Shown piece by piece: positions 7,386 through 15,159 of a stretch of DNA of 15,989 bases. Location of the stretch: NCBI GenBank assembly GCA_016191795.1, contig JACPVK010000068.1, forward strand, positions 1-15,989, given 5' to 3'. A model generated the notes under the pieces. It worked only from the letters and a program-made list of their open reading frames with translations. It made no database searches and had not been told where the DNA came from. Within the stretch, counting starts at the first letter, position 1, and each line of letters starts with the position of its first letter. The DNA comes from Gammaproteobacteria bacterium. Its GTDB lineage: Bacteria; Pseudomonadota; Gammaproteobacteria; SZUA-229. The position numbers and the translations under genes were made by a program.

Positions 7386-7778
7386 TTATTTATCTTCGAA
7401 TTTCAGCGAAGCAGAATTGATACAGTAACGTAAACCTGTTGGTTTCGGACCATCTTCAAACACGTGGCCCAGATGGGCATCACAACGCGCACAGCGCACT
7501 TCCACACGAATCATGCCGTGGCTGACATCACGCACTTCCGTAATAGATGCATCATTAATGGGTTGCCAGTAACTTGGCCAGCCGCTGCCGGAATCGTATT
7601 TATGATCGGACTTAAATAAAGGTTCGCCACAGCAGATGCAAAGATACTCGCCCTTTGCTTTATGATTGGTTAATTCCCCGGTAAAAGCACGCTCAGTACC
7701 GTGCTGACGGGTGACCCGATATTGTTCATCGCTTAACTGCGCTTTCCATTCCTGTTCGGTCTTTTCAATTTTTTTCAT
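7386..7778 (-). CDS. msrB: Peptide-methionine (R)-S-oxide reductase MsrB
   Basis: This 130-residue repair enzyme reduces methionine-R-sulfoxide in oxidised proteins. There is no signal peptide, so it acts in the cytoplasm. The structural zinc site is intact: Cys47/Cys50 and Cys96/Cys99 (RCARCDAHLGH). The catalytic cysteine is Cys119 in RYCINSAS. The motif that is DSGCGWPS in E. coli MsrB reads DSGSGWPS here, so the usual resolving cysteine is Ser65. Such one-cysteine MsrB forms are known and need either direct reduction or another cysteine; Cys49, beside the zinc site, is the only spare one. It is the last gene of a - strand group after an HD-GYP gene and a rhodanese gene. The 55-base gap to the latter shows no clear terminator, so co-transcription is possible but unproven. 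Confidence 0.95.
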   Translation of the reverse strand: MKKIEKTEQEWKAQLSDEQYRVTRQHGTERAFTGELTNHKAKGEYLCICCGEPLFKSDHKYDSGSGWPSYWQPINDASITEVRDVSHGMIRVEVRCARCDAHLGHVFEDGPKPTGLRYCINSASLKFEDK

Positions 7779-7833
7779 TTTGTCTTACTTTAAATTATGT
7801 GGATCGGCTTCATGGATACATTATTTAATTGCC

Positions 7834-8268
7834 TCAACATTGTTCCCACGGCAATCCACGAAAACGCCAGCCACCGATAGCACTGCGGTGATGCTGTTCA
7901 TCCAGATCACCCTCAAACCCCTCAGAAATATGACAAACATTTTTAATACCCGCCTTAACCAGTGTTTCGCCCGCCTCTTTGGAACGTTTACCACTGCGGC
8001 AAATCAGGATAATAGGCGGGCTGCCATGATCTTGTGACACACCACCCAGTAGCAGTTGGCGAATTTCCCTGACGAAATCCTTGTTGACTGTCCAGTCCGG
8101 TTCGTCGATCCAGGGCACATGGATGGCACCCCTGGGATGACCAACAAACAGAAATTCCATGTTAGATCGTATATCTATAAACAGTGCGCGCGAGTCGCGC
8201 TGTAAAATATCGAAGCCCTCAGCAGGCGAGATGTGATTAAGCTGGTCTTCATCGAGCTTTTTTGTCAT
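7834..8268 (-). CDS. Rhodanese-domain protein (single domain)
   Basis: This 144-residue cytoplasmic protein has one rhodanese domain, a fold that carries persulfide sulfur on an active-site cysteine. The segment ALFIDIRSNMEFLFVGHPRG (28-47) is the first conserved block, followed by AIHVPW. The active-site loop is CRSGKRS (Cys90-Ser96), and the C-terminal block HISEGFEGDLDE (about 113-124) matches the GlpE/PspE-like pattern. Arg91 and Lys94 in the loop fit a sulfurtransferase rather than a phosphatase-like loop, which is one residue longer. The ATG lies inside the last codons of the upstream HD-GYP gene, overlapping by 20 bases, so translation is probably coupled; only a weak GAGA precedes it. 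The overlap links sulfur transfer to the signalling protein at least in expression. The sulfur acceptor is unknown. Confidence 0.9.
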   Translation of the reverse strand: MTKKLDEDQLNHISPAEGFDILQRDSRALFIDIRSNMEFLFVGHPRGAIHVPWIDEPDWTVNKDFVREIRQLLLGGVSQDHGSPPIILICRSGKRSKEAGETLVKAGIKNVCHISEGFEGDLDEQHHRSAIGGWRFRGLPWEQC

Positions 8269-9439
8269 TTATATTCTCAACCGTCTGTTTTCGCATTTCC
8301 TGAAACAAATTCTTGAATACGTCAACCCAGTATGTACTGAACTGGGTATCACTGTGCTTACCGATTTCCATGGCAGCGCGCAGCAAAGCCTGCTGTTGCG
8401 GGCTGGCGTGAGTACGCTCGTGGGTACGCGCATCCACCACATCGACAATAGCCAGTATTTTTGCGCCTTCGCAAATTTCGTTTTCTTTCAAACCATAAGG
8501 ATAACCGCTGCCATCCATGCGCTCGTGATGTTGCAGCACAATATAAGCCGCTTCGCGCCATTGTTTCATATAGCGCAATAATTCAAAACCAAATTTTGGA
8601 TGTTCGCGAATTTGTTGCAGATCTTCTTCGGATAACGGCTGAACATTGTTAATAATTTCCAGCGGCAATAAAGCCATGCCTACGTCATGCATATACACAG
8701 CAGCAGCCAGTTGATTGGGATCAACCGGTCGACCGGCCTGATCGTTCATTTTTAATGCCAGTCGCAACATACGTTGACTGCGCCCCTGCCAGTATTTTGA
8801 TCGGGTTTCCAGAGGCTCACCCAGGCTGCGAAAAAATGCAAAGTCTTCATCAATCACCACACCGTAGGCGGCAAGCTCTGCGTCATTGGGATCAGCACTT
8901 GAAAACAGGTTACGCAAGGTATCCGTAGCGGTGGTATCGGTATCGAGAATTTCGGTGTTGGCATCGAGCAACATCAAAATATCCCGCATCATGTTTTCCT
9001 GCATCATGGGATCAACATTGGCGACATTTTTTATGGCGACACATATACGCGGCAAACGCTGCATAAACGCTTTGCAGGCTTCACCTTCCAGGGACTTTTC
9101 CAGCAGGGTTTTAATGTCATGCGTGACCAGCAAAATGATATCGCCTACGGTGACACTGAATACCATTTGTTTTTTGCGGATGGCGTAGATGAGTTGCAAC
9201 AGGCTTGATGTCAGTTCCCGCAGCTCTCCCAGCGAATGGTCTGCCAGTGCATTGTGAATGTTGTCGACAGCCATGGCCAGTTCGGCCAGGGATTGCTCAT
9301 CTTCCCGGTCGATTTGTAGCAGCAGCAGAGCCTGCTCCATCTGGGTATGAGCTTCGGTAATCAGGCCAAAAAAATCGGCAAGACTATTGGCGTCAAGGTT
9401 AACCAGTTGGGCAGATGTAGCAGTATTAGCGTTTAACAT
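8249..9439 (-). CDS. HD-GYP-type protein with degenerate N-terminal HPt-like region
   Basis: This 396-residue soluble protein has a C-terminal HD-GYP domain (about 205-385), the family of cyclic-di-GMP phosphodiesterases. Visible motifs are His251-Asp252 (MHDVGM), HP at 280-281, QHHERMDGSGYP (303-314, including GYP) and IVDVVDA (331-337). Two departures are seen. The usual lysine after HDxG is Met255, and the helix at 211-231, which normally supplies a metal-binding histidine, has none. The family RPYR stretch reads RTHA. The N-terminal half (about 20-120) is helical and resembles a CheA-type HPt domain, with His62 in the phosphorylation position (NIHNALADH) but without the following Lys-Gly. 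No membrane segment or receiver domain is present. AGGAGG six bases before the ATG is a strong ribosome site. It may be a weak enzyme or a binding-only sensor; activity is not decided by sequence alone. Confidence 0.88.
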   Translation of the reverse strand: MLNANTATSAQLVNLDANSLADFFGLITEAHTQMEQALLLLQIDREDEQSLAELAMAVDNIHNALADHSLGELRELTSSLLQLIYAIRKKQMVFSVTVGDIILLVTHDIKTLLEKSLEGEACKAFMQRLPRICVAIKNVANVDPMMQENMMRDILMLLDANTEILDTDTTATDTLRNLFSSADPNDAELAAYGVVIDEDFAFFRSLGEPLETRSKYWQGRSQRMLRLALKMNDQAGRPVDPNQLAAAVYMHDVGMALLPLEIINNVQPLSEEDLQQIREHPKFGFELLRYMKQWREAAYIVLQHHERMDGSGYPYGLKENEICEGAKILAIVDVVDARTHERTHASPQQQALLRAAMEIGKHSDTQFSTYWVDVFKNLFQEMRKQTVENINDKKAR

Positions 9440-9474
9440 TTAGTGCCTCCTGGCGTCGACTGACCATATTTTTC

Positions 9475-9480
9475 ATTATA
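9475..9480 (-). promoter_or_regulatory. -10 box for the HD-GYP/rhodanese(/msrB) unit
   Basis: On the - strand a perfect TATAAT lies at 9480-9475, 35 bases before the HD-GYP start codon, predicting a leader of about 29 bases with AGGAGG near its end. The 16-18 bases upstream offer no good -35 match (CCTGTC or similar), so the promoter may depend on an activator. The rest of the 176-base gap back to yheS shows no clear terminator for that gene. Confidence 0.45.
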
Positions 9481-9615
9481 GGCAGACCGACCCCAAAGAC
9501 AGGTGATAACTGACTAACGGCGCTGTTTCAGCTACAGGCTGGAGTATCAGACCAGCAGCACTGCGACATCATCATTTTCTTATATAGAACACCATGCATG
9601 ACGGCACCTTATGGA

Positions 9616-11496
9616 TCAGGCTCCCAGCTGCTCGCCTACATCCAGCCACTCGGCCTCTACCTGCGCCAGGCGCTGTTTTAACTCGCCCTGTTCGCGTGTG
9701 AGACTTTGCATACGGCTACGATTTTCCGGGGTGTAGATATCCGGCTGAGTCAGGGCCTCGTCGATAACCTGTAATTGCTGGTTGAGCCTGTCGAGCTGCT
9801 GCTCCAGTTGTTGCTGCCGTTTTTGCAGATTTTGCGGGTTGGTTTTGTTGCCGGGCTTGTTACCTGCATTGTTTGCACGTTGTGCCTTGCGGCCGGCCTT
9901 GTTATCACCACCCTCGCGGATTTGTTCGCGCGGTTGTAACAGCCACTGTCTGTAAGCAGCGATGTCGCCGTCAAAAACTTGCGCCTGACCTTCATCGACC
10001 AGCAAAAAGCGTTCGCAAACAGCCGATAATAAATGCCTGTCATGCGAAACAATCACCATGGCACCAACATACTCCTGCAGGGCCATGCTCAGGGCGTGAC
10101 GCATGTCGAGATCAAGATGGTTGGTCGGTTCGTCAAGCAGCAATAAATTTGGTTTTTGATATGTCAGTATCGCCAGTACCAGCCGTGCTTTTTCACCGCC
10201 GGAAAATGGCGCCACCGGTACCAGCGCATTATCACCAACAAACCCAAAACTGCCGAGAAAGGTACGCAATTCCTGTTCTGTGGCCCGCTTGTTGATGCGC
10301 TGCAAATGCAACATGGCACTGGCTTTGGGATCAAGCAGTTCCAGTGTTTGTTGCGCAAAATAACCGATGCGTAATTCAGGTGACACCGTGAGCTCACCGG
10401 CTGTTTGTTTGATTTCACCGGCCATGAGTTTGATCAGTGTCGACTTACCGGCACCGTTGTGACCCAGCAAACCAATGCGATCACCGGGCAGCAAACTCAT
10501 ATTCACACCCGACAAAATCGGTTTACCTGGATAACCAATCGATACATCGGCCAGATGCATCAACGGATTCGGCATTTTTAGCGGCTCAAAAAAACTGAAA
10601 CTGAATGGTGAATCCACATGCGCCGCTGAAATCAGTTCCATACGTTCCAGGGTTTTGATTCGGCTTTGTGCCTGCCGGGCTTTACTGGCCTTGGCCTTGA
10701 AGCGCTCAATAAAGTGTTTTACATGTTCAATTTCGCGTTGCTGACGCACAAACATGGATTGCTGTTGCGCGAGCTGTTCGGCACGACGCGTCTCAAAATC
10801 GGAATAATTACCGGTGTAAAGCTTCAGGCGCTGCTGTTCGATAAATAACATGTGCGTTACCACTGCATCGAGAAAATCTCGATCGTGGGAAATCAGCAGC
10901 AATGTTCCCTTGTAATCTTTTAACCAGGCTTCAAGCCAGATCACCGCATCGAGATCGAGATGATTGGTTGGCTCATCGAGCAACATCATATCGGAGCGAC
11001 AGATTAACGCCTGCGCCAGATTTAAGCGCATACGCCAGCCGCCGGAAAATTCATTTACCGGTAAATCAAGTTGTTCGGTCTTGAAGCCCAGTCCCTGCAA
11101 AATACGTGCGGCGCGTGCGCGTGCTGTGTAGGCATCAATATTACCCATTTGCAAATGCAATTCGGCCTGCAACATACCATCATCGGCCGCTTCGGCGGCG
11201 GCCAGTTTTTCTTCCACACTGCGCAACTCGGCGTCACCATCGAGCACATATTCAATCGCCGGACGATCGGTGCCTTCCACTTCCTGTTTTACATGTGCCA
11301 CAGCCAAACCGGCCGGTATTTCTGCCGAACCCTGATCACTGTGTAACTCACCTAACAACAAGGCGAACAACGTGGATTTACCACAACCATTGGCGCCCGT
11401 GATACCCACTTTGTAACCACTGTGAATACTGAATGTGGCCTGTTCAAACAACAATCGCGGGCCACGACGTAACGCAAGATTTGTGAAGTTCAACAT
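9616..11496 (-). CDS. yheS: ABC-F ATPase, YheS type (ribosome-associated)
   Basis: This 626-residue soluble twin-ATPase acts at the ribosome exit (E) site rather than as a transporter. It follows E. coli YheS almost block for block. Cassette 1 has Walker A GANGCGKST (34-42), signature FSGGWRMRLNLAQAL (150-164) and Walker B MLLDEPTNHLDLDAVIWLE. Cassette 2 has GHNGAGKST (345-353), FSGGEKARLVLAIL (431-444) and LLLDEPTNHLDLDMRHAL. The linker between them (about 235-300, FKAKASKARQAQSRIKTLERME) is the ABC-F tRNA-interacting motif. A C-terminal Gln-rich coiled coil (about 560-620) follows a basic, Asn-rich spacer (about 535-560). There are no membrane segments, as expected. AGG about ten bases before the ATG is a weak ribosome site. 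It lies downstream of tex on the same strand but is separated by a palindromic repeat, so it may be transcribed alone. Confidence 0.95.
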   Translation of the reverse strand: MLNFTNLALRRGPRLLFEQATFSIHSGYKVGITGANGCGKSTLFALLLGELHSDQGSAEIPAGLAVAHVKQEVEGTDRPAIEYVLDGDAELRSVEEKLAAAEAADDGMLQAELHLQMGNIDAYTARARAARILQGLGFKTEQLDLPVNEFSGGWRMRLNLAQALICRSDMMLLDEPTNHLDLDAVIWLEAWLKDYKGTLLLISHDRDFLDAVVTHMLFIEQQRLKLYTGNYSDFETRRAEQLAQQQSMFVRQQREIEHVKHFIERFKAKASKARQAQSRIKTLERMELISAAHVDSPFSFSFFEPLKMPNPLMHLADVSIGYPGKPILSGVNMSLLPGDRIGLLGHNGAGKSTLIKLMAGEIKQTAGELTVSPELRIGYFAQQTLELLDPKASAMLHLQRINKRATEQELRTFLGSFGFVGDNALVPVAPFSGGEKARLVLAILTYQKPNLLLLDEPTNHLDLDMRHALSMALQEYVGAMVIVSHDRHLLSAVCERFLLVDEGQAQVFDGDIAAYRQWLLQPREQIREGGDNKAGRKAQRANNAGNKPGNKTNPQNLQKRQQQLEQQLDRLNQQLQVIDEALTQPDIYTPENRSRMQSLTREQGELKQRLAQVEAEWLDVGEQLGA

Positions 11497-11531
11497 GAAT
11501 ATACCTAACCTGAAAAATAAATTTAAAGATA

Positions 11532-11602
11532 GACACAGAGGCTCAGAGACGCAGAGTTAACGAATCTATTAATAAACCTCTGTGACTCTGTGTCTCTGCG
11601 TC
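11532..11602. repeat. Inverted repeat built of three CNCAGAGN units per arm
   Basis: Each arm holds three tandem eight-base units of the form CNCAGAGN. The left arm (11532-11556) reads CACAGAGG, CTCAGAGA, CGCAGAG. The right arm (11577-11602), read on the - strand, gives CGCAGAGA, CACAGAGT, CACAGAGG. The arms agree at 20 of 25 positions, and all five differences fall at the two variable positions of the unit. A 20-base AT-rich loop lies between. It sits between the tex stop and the yheS start, inside a same-strand gene pair. It could end the tex transcript, although the bases after it are not a clean U run. Similar CACAGAG-type intergenic palindromes are, as I recall, scattered in many bacterial genomes. 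Confidence 0.7.
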
Positions 11603-11615
11603 AGTCCTTTTTTGT

Positions 11616-13916
11616 TTAGCGCTTCAGCACTTTTGAAAAAGCATCAGCCATGGCGCTATTACCCATAGGCTCAGCCGCTCTTGCCTGTTCACGTTGACGG
11701 GATTTTTGCTGCACCGGCTCGCGAGTAGTTTGTTTTATCTGGTCTCGACTGTCATCTTCCAGACGCATGGTGAGTGCGATACGGCGACGTTTTACATCGA
11801 CTTCCATCACTTTCACTTTTACCAGATCACCGGCCTTTACCACTTCGCGCGGATCTTTAATAAAGCGACTGGCGAGCATGGAAATATGCACCAGACCATC
11901 CTGATGGACACCTATATCAACAAATGCGCCGAAGTTGGTAACGTTGGTCACCACACCTTCCAGTACCATATCGGTTTTAAGATCGGAAATTTCTTCCACA
12001 CCCTCTTTGAAGCTGGCGGTTTTGAATTCCGGGCGTGGATCACGTCCGGGCTTTTCCAGCTCCTTGATGATATCTGTTACAGTCGGCACACCAAATTTTT
12101 CATCCGTGAAATCCGAAGGTTTCAGAGATTTAATCAGACTGCTGTCTCCCAGCAGTGAAGTGATGGGTTTACCGATTTTTGCCAGAATCTTTTCCACTAC
12201 CGGATAGGCTTCCGGATGCACGGAAGATCTGTCCAGCGGATTATCACCATTCGCAATTCGTAAAAAACCCGCAGCCTGTTCAAATGCCTTGGGTCCAAGA
12301 CGTGACACGTCGAGGAGCTGACGACGATTCTTAAATGCGCCATGCATATCGCGATGCGCAACAATATTTTCTGCCATGACAGATGACAGACCAGATACCT
12401 GTGATAACAACGGCACCGACGCCATGTTGAGATCCACACCCACTGCATTTACGCAATCTTCCACCACCGCATCGAGCGAGCGCGCCAATCGGGTTTGGCT
12501 GACATCATGTTGATACTGGCCGACGCCAATCGCCTTGGGTTCGATTTTCACCAGCTCGGCGAGCGGATCCTGCAGGCGACGTGCAATAGATACTGCACCG
12601 CGTATCGATACATCCAGATCCGGAAATTCGCGTGCCGCCAGTTCGGATGCTGAATACACTGACGCGCCGGCCTCACTCACTACCAGTGAATTCAAACCCA
12701 GTTGCGGAAATTGCTTGATCAAATCACGCGCCAGCTTATCGGTTTCGCGCGATGCCGTGCCATTACCGATACTGATCAGCTTCACCTCGTGCTTGATGCA
12801 CAGCGCAGCAAGAATTTTTAAGGATTTATCCCATTCATTTTTGGGAACATGCGGGTAAATAGTCGCGTTATCCAGCAATTTTCCGGTGGCATCCACCACG
12901 GCGACTTTCACACCGGTACGCAAGCCCGGGTCCAGACCCAATGTCGTTTTGGCACCTGCGGGTGCAGCCAGTAGCAAATCTTTTAAATTGGCGGCAAACA
13001 CTTTTATAGCTTCTTCTTCGGCCGCTTCTTTCAATTGCATTTTTAACTCAAGATCAACGTGCGTGAAAGATTTAACTTTCCAGGTCCAGCGCACTGTGTC
13101 GGCCAGCCATTTATCTGCGGCTCGATTCTTGTTTTCGATATTGAAATGTTTTGCGATGATGCCTTCACAGGGATGTGAAGCCAGAGTTTCCTCATTGGCC
13201 ACCACCAGTTCCATTTGCAACACGCCTTCGTTACGGCCGCGAAATAATGCCAGGGCACGATGCGAGGGAATCTTGTTAATTGCCTCATCGTATTCAAAAT
13301 AATCTGCAAACTTTTCGCCTTCAGACTGTTTGCCTTCAACGACACGTGAACGAATTATGCCGTTTTGCCACATGTAATCACGCAGCTTTTTCACGACATC
13401 CGCGTTTTCGGCAAATTGCTCCATTAAAATCTGGCGGGCACCGTCGAGTACGGCTTTGACATCGGTGAATCCGGCATCGGTATTAATATATTTTTCGGCT
13501 TCGCCCTCAGGGCTGAGCTGTGGATCCTCAAACAGGGCCTGAGCCAATGGCGCTATACCGGCTTCACGTGCAATCTGGGCCTTGGTGCGGCGCCTGGGCT
13601 TGTAGGGTAAGTACAAATCTTCAAGTCGAGTTTTAGTGTCGGCTTCGTTTATCGATGCCTTGAGATCATCCGTCAGTTTGCCCTGCTCGGCGATACTGCC
13701 AAGTACGGTTGCGCGACGATCCTCCAGGTCGCGCAAATAGGTCAATCGTTCTTCCAGATGCCGTAACTGGGTATCATCCAGCATGCCGGTGACCTCCTTA
13801 CGATAACGCGCAATAAACGGGACGGTTGCACCTTCATCCAGCAAACCGACGGCGGCCAGCACCTGACTTTCTTTTACAGCTAGTTCTTCTGCAATACGGA
13901 GGGAAATAGATTTCAT
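11616..13916 (-). CDS. tex: Tex family RNA-binding transcription accessory protein
   Basis: This 766-residue cytoplasmic nucleic-acid-binding protein has the normal length for Tex/YhgF. The N-terminal helical block contains the family signature ATVPFIARYRKEVTGMLDD (30-48). A RuvC-like YqgF domain starts near residue 320 with LGLDPGLRTG and runs to about 450. Helix-hairpin-helix repeats lie about 490-560, including LLDVSRLGPKAFEQAAGFLR. The C-terminal S1 domain is about 643-715 (LEGVVTNVTNFGAFVDIGVHQDGLVHIS), followed by a basic Gln/Arg tail. Related proteins influence transcription and stress tolerance; the exact role in this organism is not known. The ribosome site before the ATG is poor (AAAGG about 11 bases upstream). 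It is divergent from the MSHA pilus genes, and only the palindromic repeat at 11532-11602 lies between it and yheS. All domains are intact. Confidence 0.96.
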   Translation of the reverse strand: MKSISLRIAEELAVKESQVLAAVGLLDEGATVPFIARYRKEVTGMLDDTQLRHLEERLTYLRDLEDRRATVLGSIAEQGKLTDDLKASINEADTKTRLEDLYLPYKPRRRTKAQIAREAGIAPLAQALFEDPQLSPEGEAEKYINTDAGFTDVKAVLDGARQILMEQFAENADVVKKLRDYMWQNGIIRSRVVEGKQSEGEKFADYFEYDEAINKIPSHRALALFRGRNEGVLQMELVVANEETLASHPCEGIIAKHFNIENKNRAADKWLADTVRWTWKVKSFTHVDLELKMQLKEAAEEEAIKVFAANLKDLLLAAPAGAKTTLGLDPGLRTGVKVAVVDATGKLLDNATIYPHVPKNEWDKSLKILAALCIKHEVKLISIGNGTASRETDKLARDLIKQFPQLGLNSLVVSEAGASVYSASELAAREFPDLDVSIRGAVSIARRLQDPLAELVKIEPKAIGVGQYQHDVSQTRLARSLDAVVEDCVNAVGVDLNMASVPLLSQVSGLSSVMAENIVAHRDMHGAFKNRRQLLDVSRLGPKAFEQAAGFLRIANGDNPLDRSSVHPEAYPVVEKILAKIGKPITSLLGDSSLIKSLKPSDFTDEKFGVPTVTDIIKELEKPGRDPRPEFKTASFKEGVEEISDLKTDMVLEGVVTNVTNFGAFVDIGVHQDGLVHISMLASRFIKDPREVVKAGDLVKVKVMEVDVKRRRIALTMRLEDDSRDQIKQTTREPVQQKSRQREQARAAEPMGNSAMADAFSKVLKR

Positions 13917-14179
13917 GAAACAACGGGCCTTTGCTTTTTATAGGACTCAATACGACAAGGGCGGCTATTGTAACGAATCAGGTAAAAAAATGCCGATGAA
14001 ATTCACCCGTGCTTTATTGTCGTAAAACGCAGGATTAACTCGAAAACAAACATAATTACGGATAAACTCATTAATTATTAACATATTAAGCTAATTTCAT
14101 ATATATACTTGGTAGCCAAGGTATCAATCATTACCCTATCGGGATTTAACAGAGCTTTTCGGTCGTAAGGGATATACAA
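13917..14179. promoter_or_regulatory. Divergent tex/mshI control region with candidate + strand promoter
   Basis: This AT-rich gap contains no gene. On the + strand, TTAACA (14078-14083) is followed by overlapping -10 candidates TATATA (14100-14105, 16-base spacer; 14102-14107, 18-base spacer). Just after these, CTTGG-TAG-CCAAG (14108-14120) forms a perfect five-base stem that would sit at or near the transcript start. For tex, TACAAT on the - strand near 13970 is a possible -10 without a good -35. I checked for a cyclic-di-GMP (GEMM-I) riboswitch, since such elements can precede adhesion genes. The conserved ACGCAAAGCC segment is missing, so I do not call one. Confidence 0.4.
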
Positions 14180-14251
14180 ATGAACAATAAATTTTCACGG
14201 GATACTACGTCTAAAACATGTTTGGAAAATCCACCCAAAGCTCACGTATAG
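14180..14251 (+). CDS. Possible 23-codon leader ORF overlapping the mshI start
   Basis: An ATG at 14180 opens a frame of 23 codons (MNNKFSRDTTSKTCLENPPK and three more residues) ending in TAG at 14249-14251. It is out of frame with mshI and overlaps its first 34 bases. Its ribosome site is good: AAGGGA seven bases before the ATG. The mshI ATG has only GGGA about 15 bases away. Ribosomes finishing this frame would stop inside mshI, so it could couple to or limit mshI translation. No family is recognisable and a chance ORF is quite possible. Confidence 0.3.
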   Translation: MNNKFSRDTTSKTCLENPPKAHV

Positions 14252-15159
14252 GAATACATATCACGCGGGATTCCATTGCGGTATCCGAATTCAATCCCGC
14301 TAACCCTGCCGCACCCATTAAATCCTGCTTTGTGATCACCAGTCGCGACGAGACGGAAAGATCCAGACTCCTGATTAACCACATTAAAGCCCACAAATTA
14401 AAAAAACGACCCTGTACGGCAGTACTCGATACCAGTTATTACGACCTGTACCAGTTACCCGCACCCCCTGTTGAGGATGCCGAGCTCAATGCCGCCATGC
14501 GCTGGCGCGTAAAAGATCTTATGACATACCCGCTGGCAGATGCCGTCATTGAGGTTTTTCGAATACCCGTGGCGGCCCATCGTGAGGCCAAGGTATATGT
14601 AGCCGTAGCGACGAAAAGCAATATTCAAAACACGGTAGACATGATTCAACAGTCCGGCCTTGAACTCGAAGCCATAGATATTGAACAGTTGAGCATGCTG
14701 GGTATTATTGAAAAGCTTGAGGAACAGAAGAAAGGCCTGGCAGTTCTTTGTATGGGTAAGACCGGTGGATCAATTAGCCTCTATCATGACAGCCATCTTT
14801 ACCTGACCAGAAAAGTCGATATTGGGCTTGATCGCATTGAATCCATGCATAACAACGACGCAGATACGGCAAGCCTGGTTGAACATGTTTATGATCCGAT
14901 TATTCTGGAACTACAACGCTCTCTGGATTTTTATGAAAGCGAATTTTCCAAACCGCCTGTTTCACGCCTGATCGTCGCCCCGCGCCATCCATTACTGCAA
15001 AGTTTCTGTGATCATGCCAACAGCAACTTCGGGATTAATGCAGACTTTATTAATCTGATGCGCATCTACACGGCAAACACTGCGTTATCTGATGAGCAAC
15101 AGACTAATTGCCTGCATGCCATCGCTGCGGCGGCACGTACACCGGCACGTGCCACATGA
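14218..15159 (+). CDS. mshI: MSHA pilus biogenesis protein MshI (PilM-like)
   Basis: This 313-residue protein has the actin-like PilM fold expected for the cytoplasmic ring of type IV pilus machines. It would join the PilN/PilO-like membrane proteins encoded next. IGIHITRDSIAVSEF (11-25) is the first phosphate-loop-like strand pair. The block VEDAELNAAMRWRVKDLM (about 81-98) is the conserved region of MshI, and a second beta segment KGLAVLCMGKTGGSISLYHD (about 177-196) follows. No signal peptide or membrane helix is seen. The start shown is the one at which MFGKS aligns best with the family, but its ribosome site is weak and a leader ORF overlaps it. The stop overlaps the next start by ATGA. 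The usual upstream mshH (CsrD-like) gene is absent; tex lies there instead. Confidence 0.8.
   Translation: MFGKSTQSSRIGIHITRDSIAVSEFNPANPAAPIKSCFVITSRDETERSRLLINHIKAHKLKKRPCTAVLDTSYYDLYQLPAPPVEDAELNAAMRWRVKDLMTYPLADAVIEVFRIPVAAHREAKVYVAVATKSNIQNTVDMIQQSGLELEAIDIEQLSMLGIIEKLEEQKKGLAVLCMGKTGGSISLYHDSHLYLTRKVDIGLDRIESMHNNDADTASLVEHVYDPIILELQRSLDFYESEFSKPPVSRLIVAPRHPLLQSFCDHANSNFGINADFINLMRIYTANTALSDEQQTNCLHAIAAAARTPARAT

Noticed and set aside
8354..9188. + strand frames opposite the HD-GYP gene
   Set aside because: Antisense shadows without ribosome sites or recognisable patterns.
13917..14217. Cyclic-di-GMP (GEMM-I) riboswitch before mshI
   Set aside because: GGTAG occurs at 14111-14115, but the conserved ACGCAAAGCC-type segment and its helices are missing.
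15108..15155. Upstream start for the PilN-like protein
   Set aside because: It would overlap mshI by 52 bases with Cys/His-containing residues unlike the family; the ATGA overlap start fits better.
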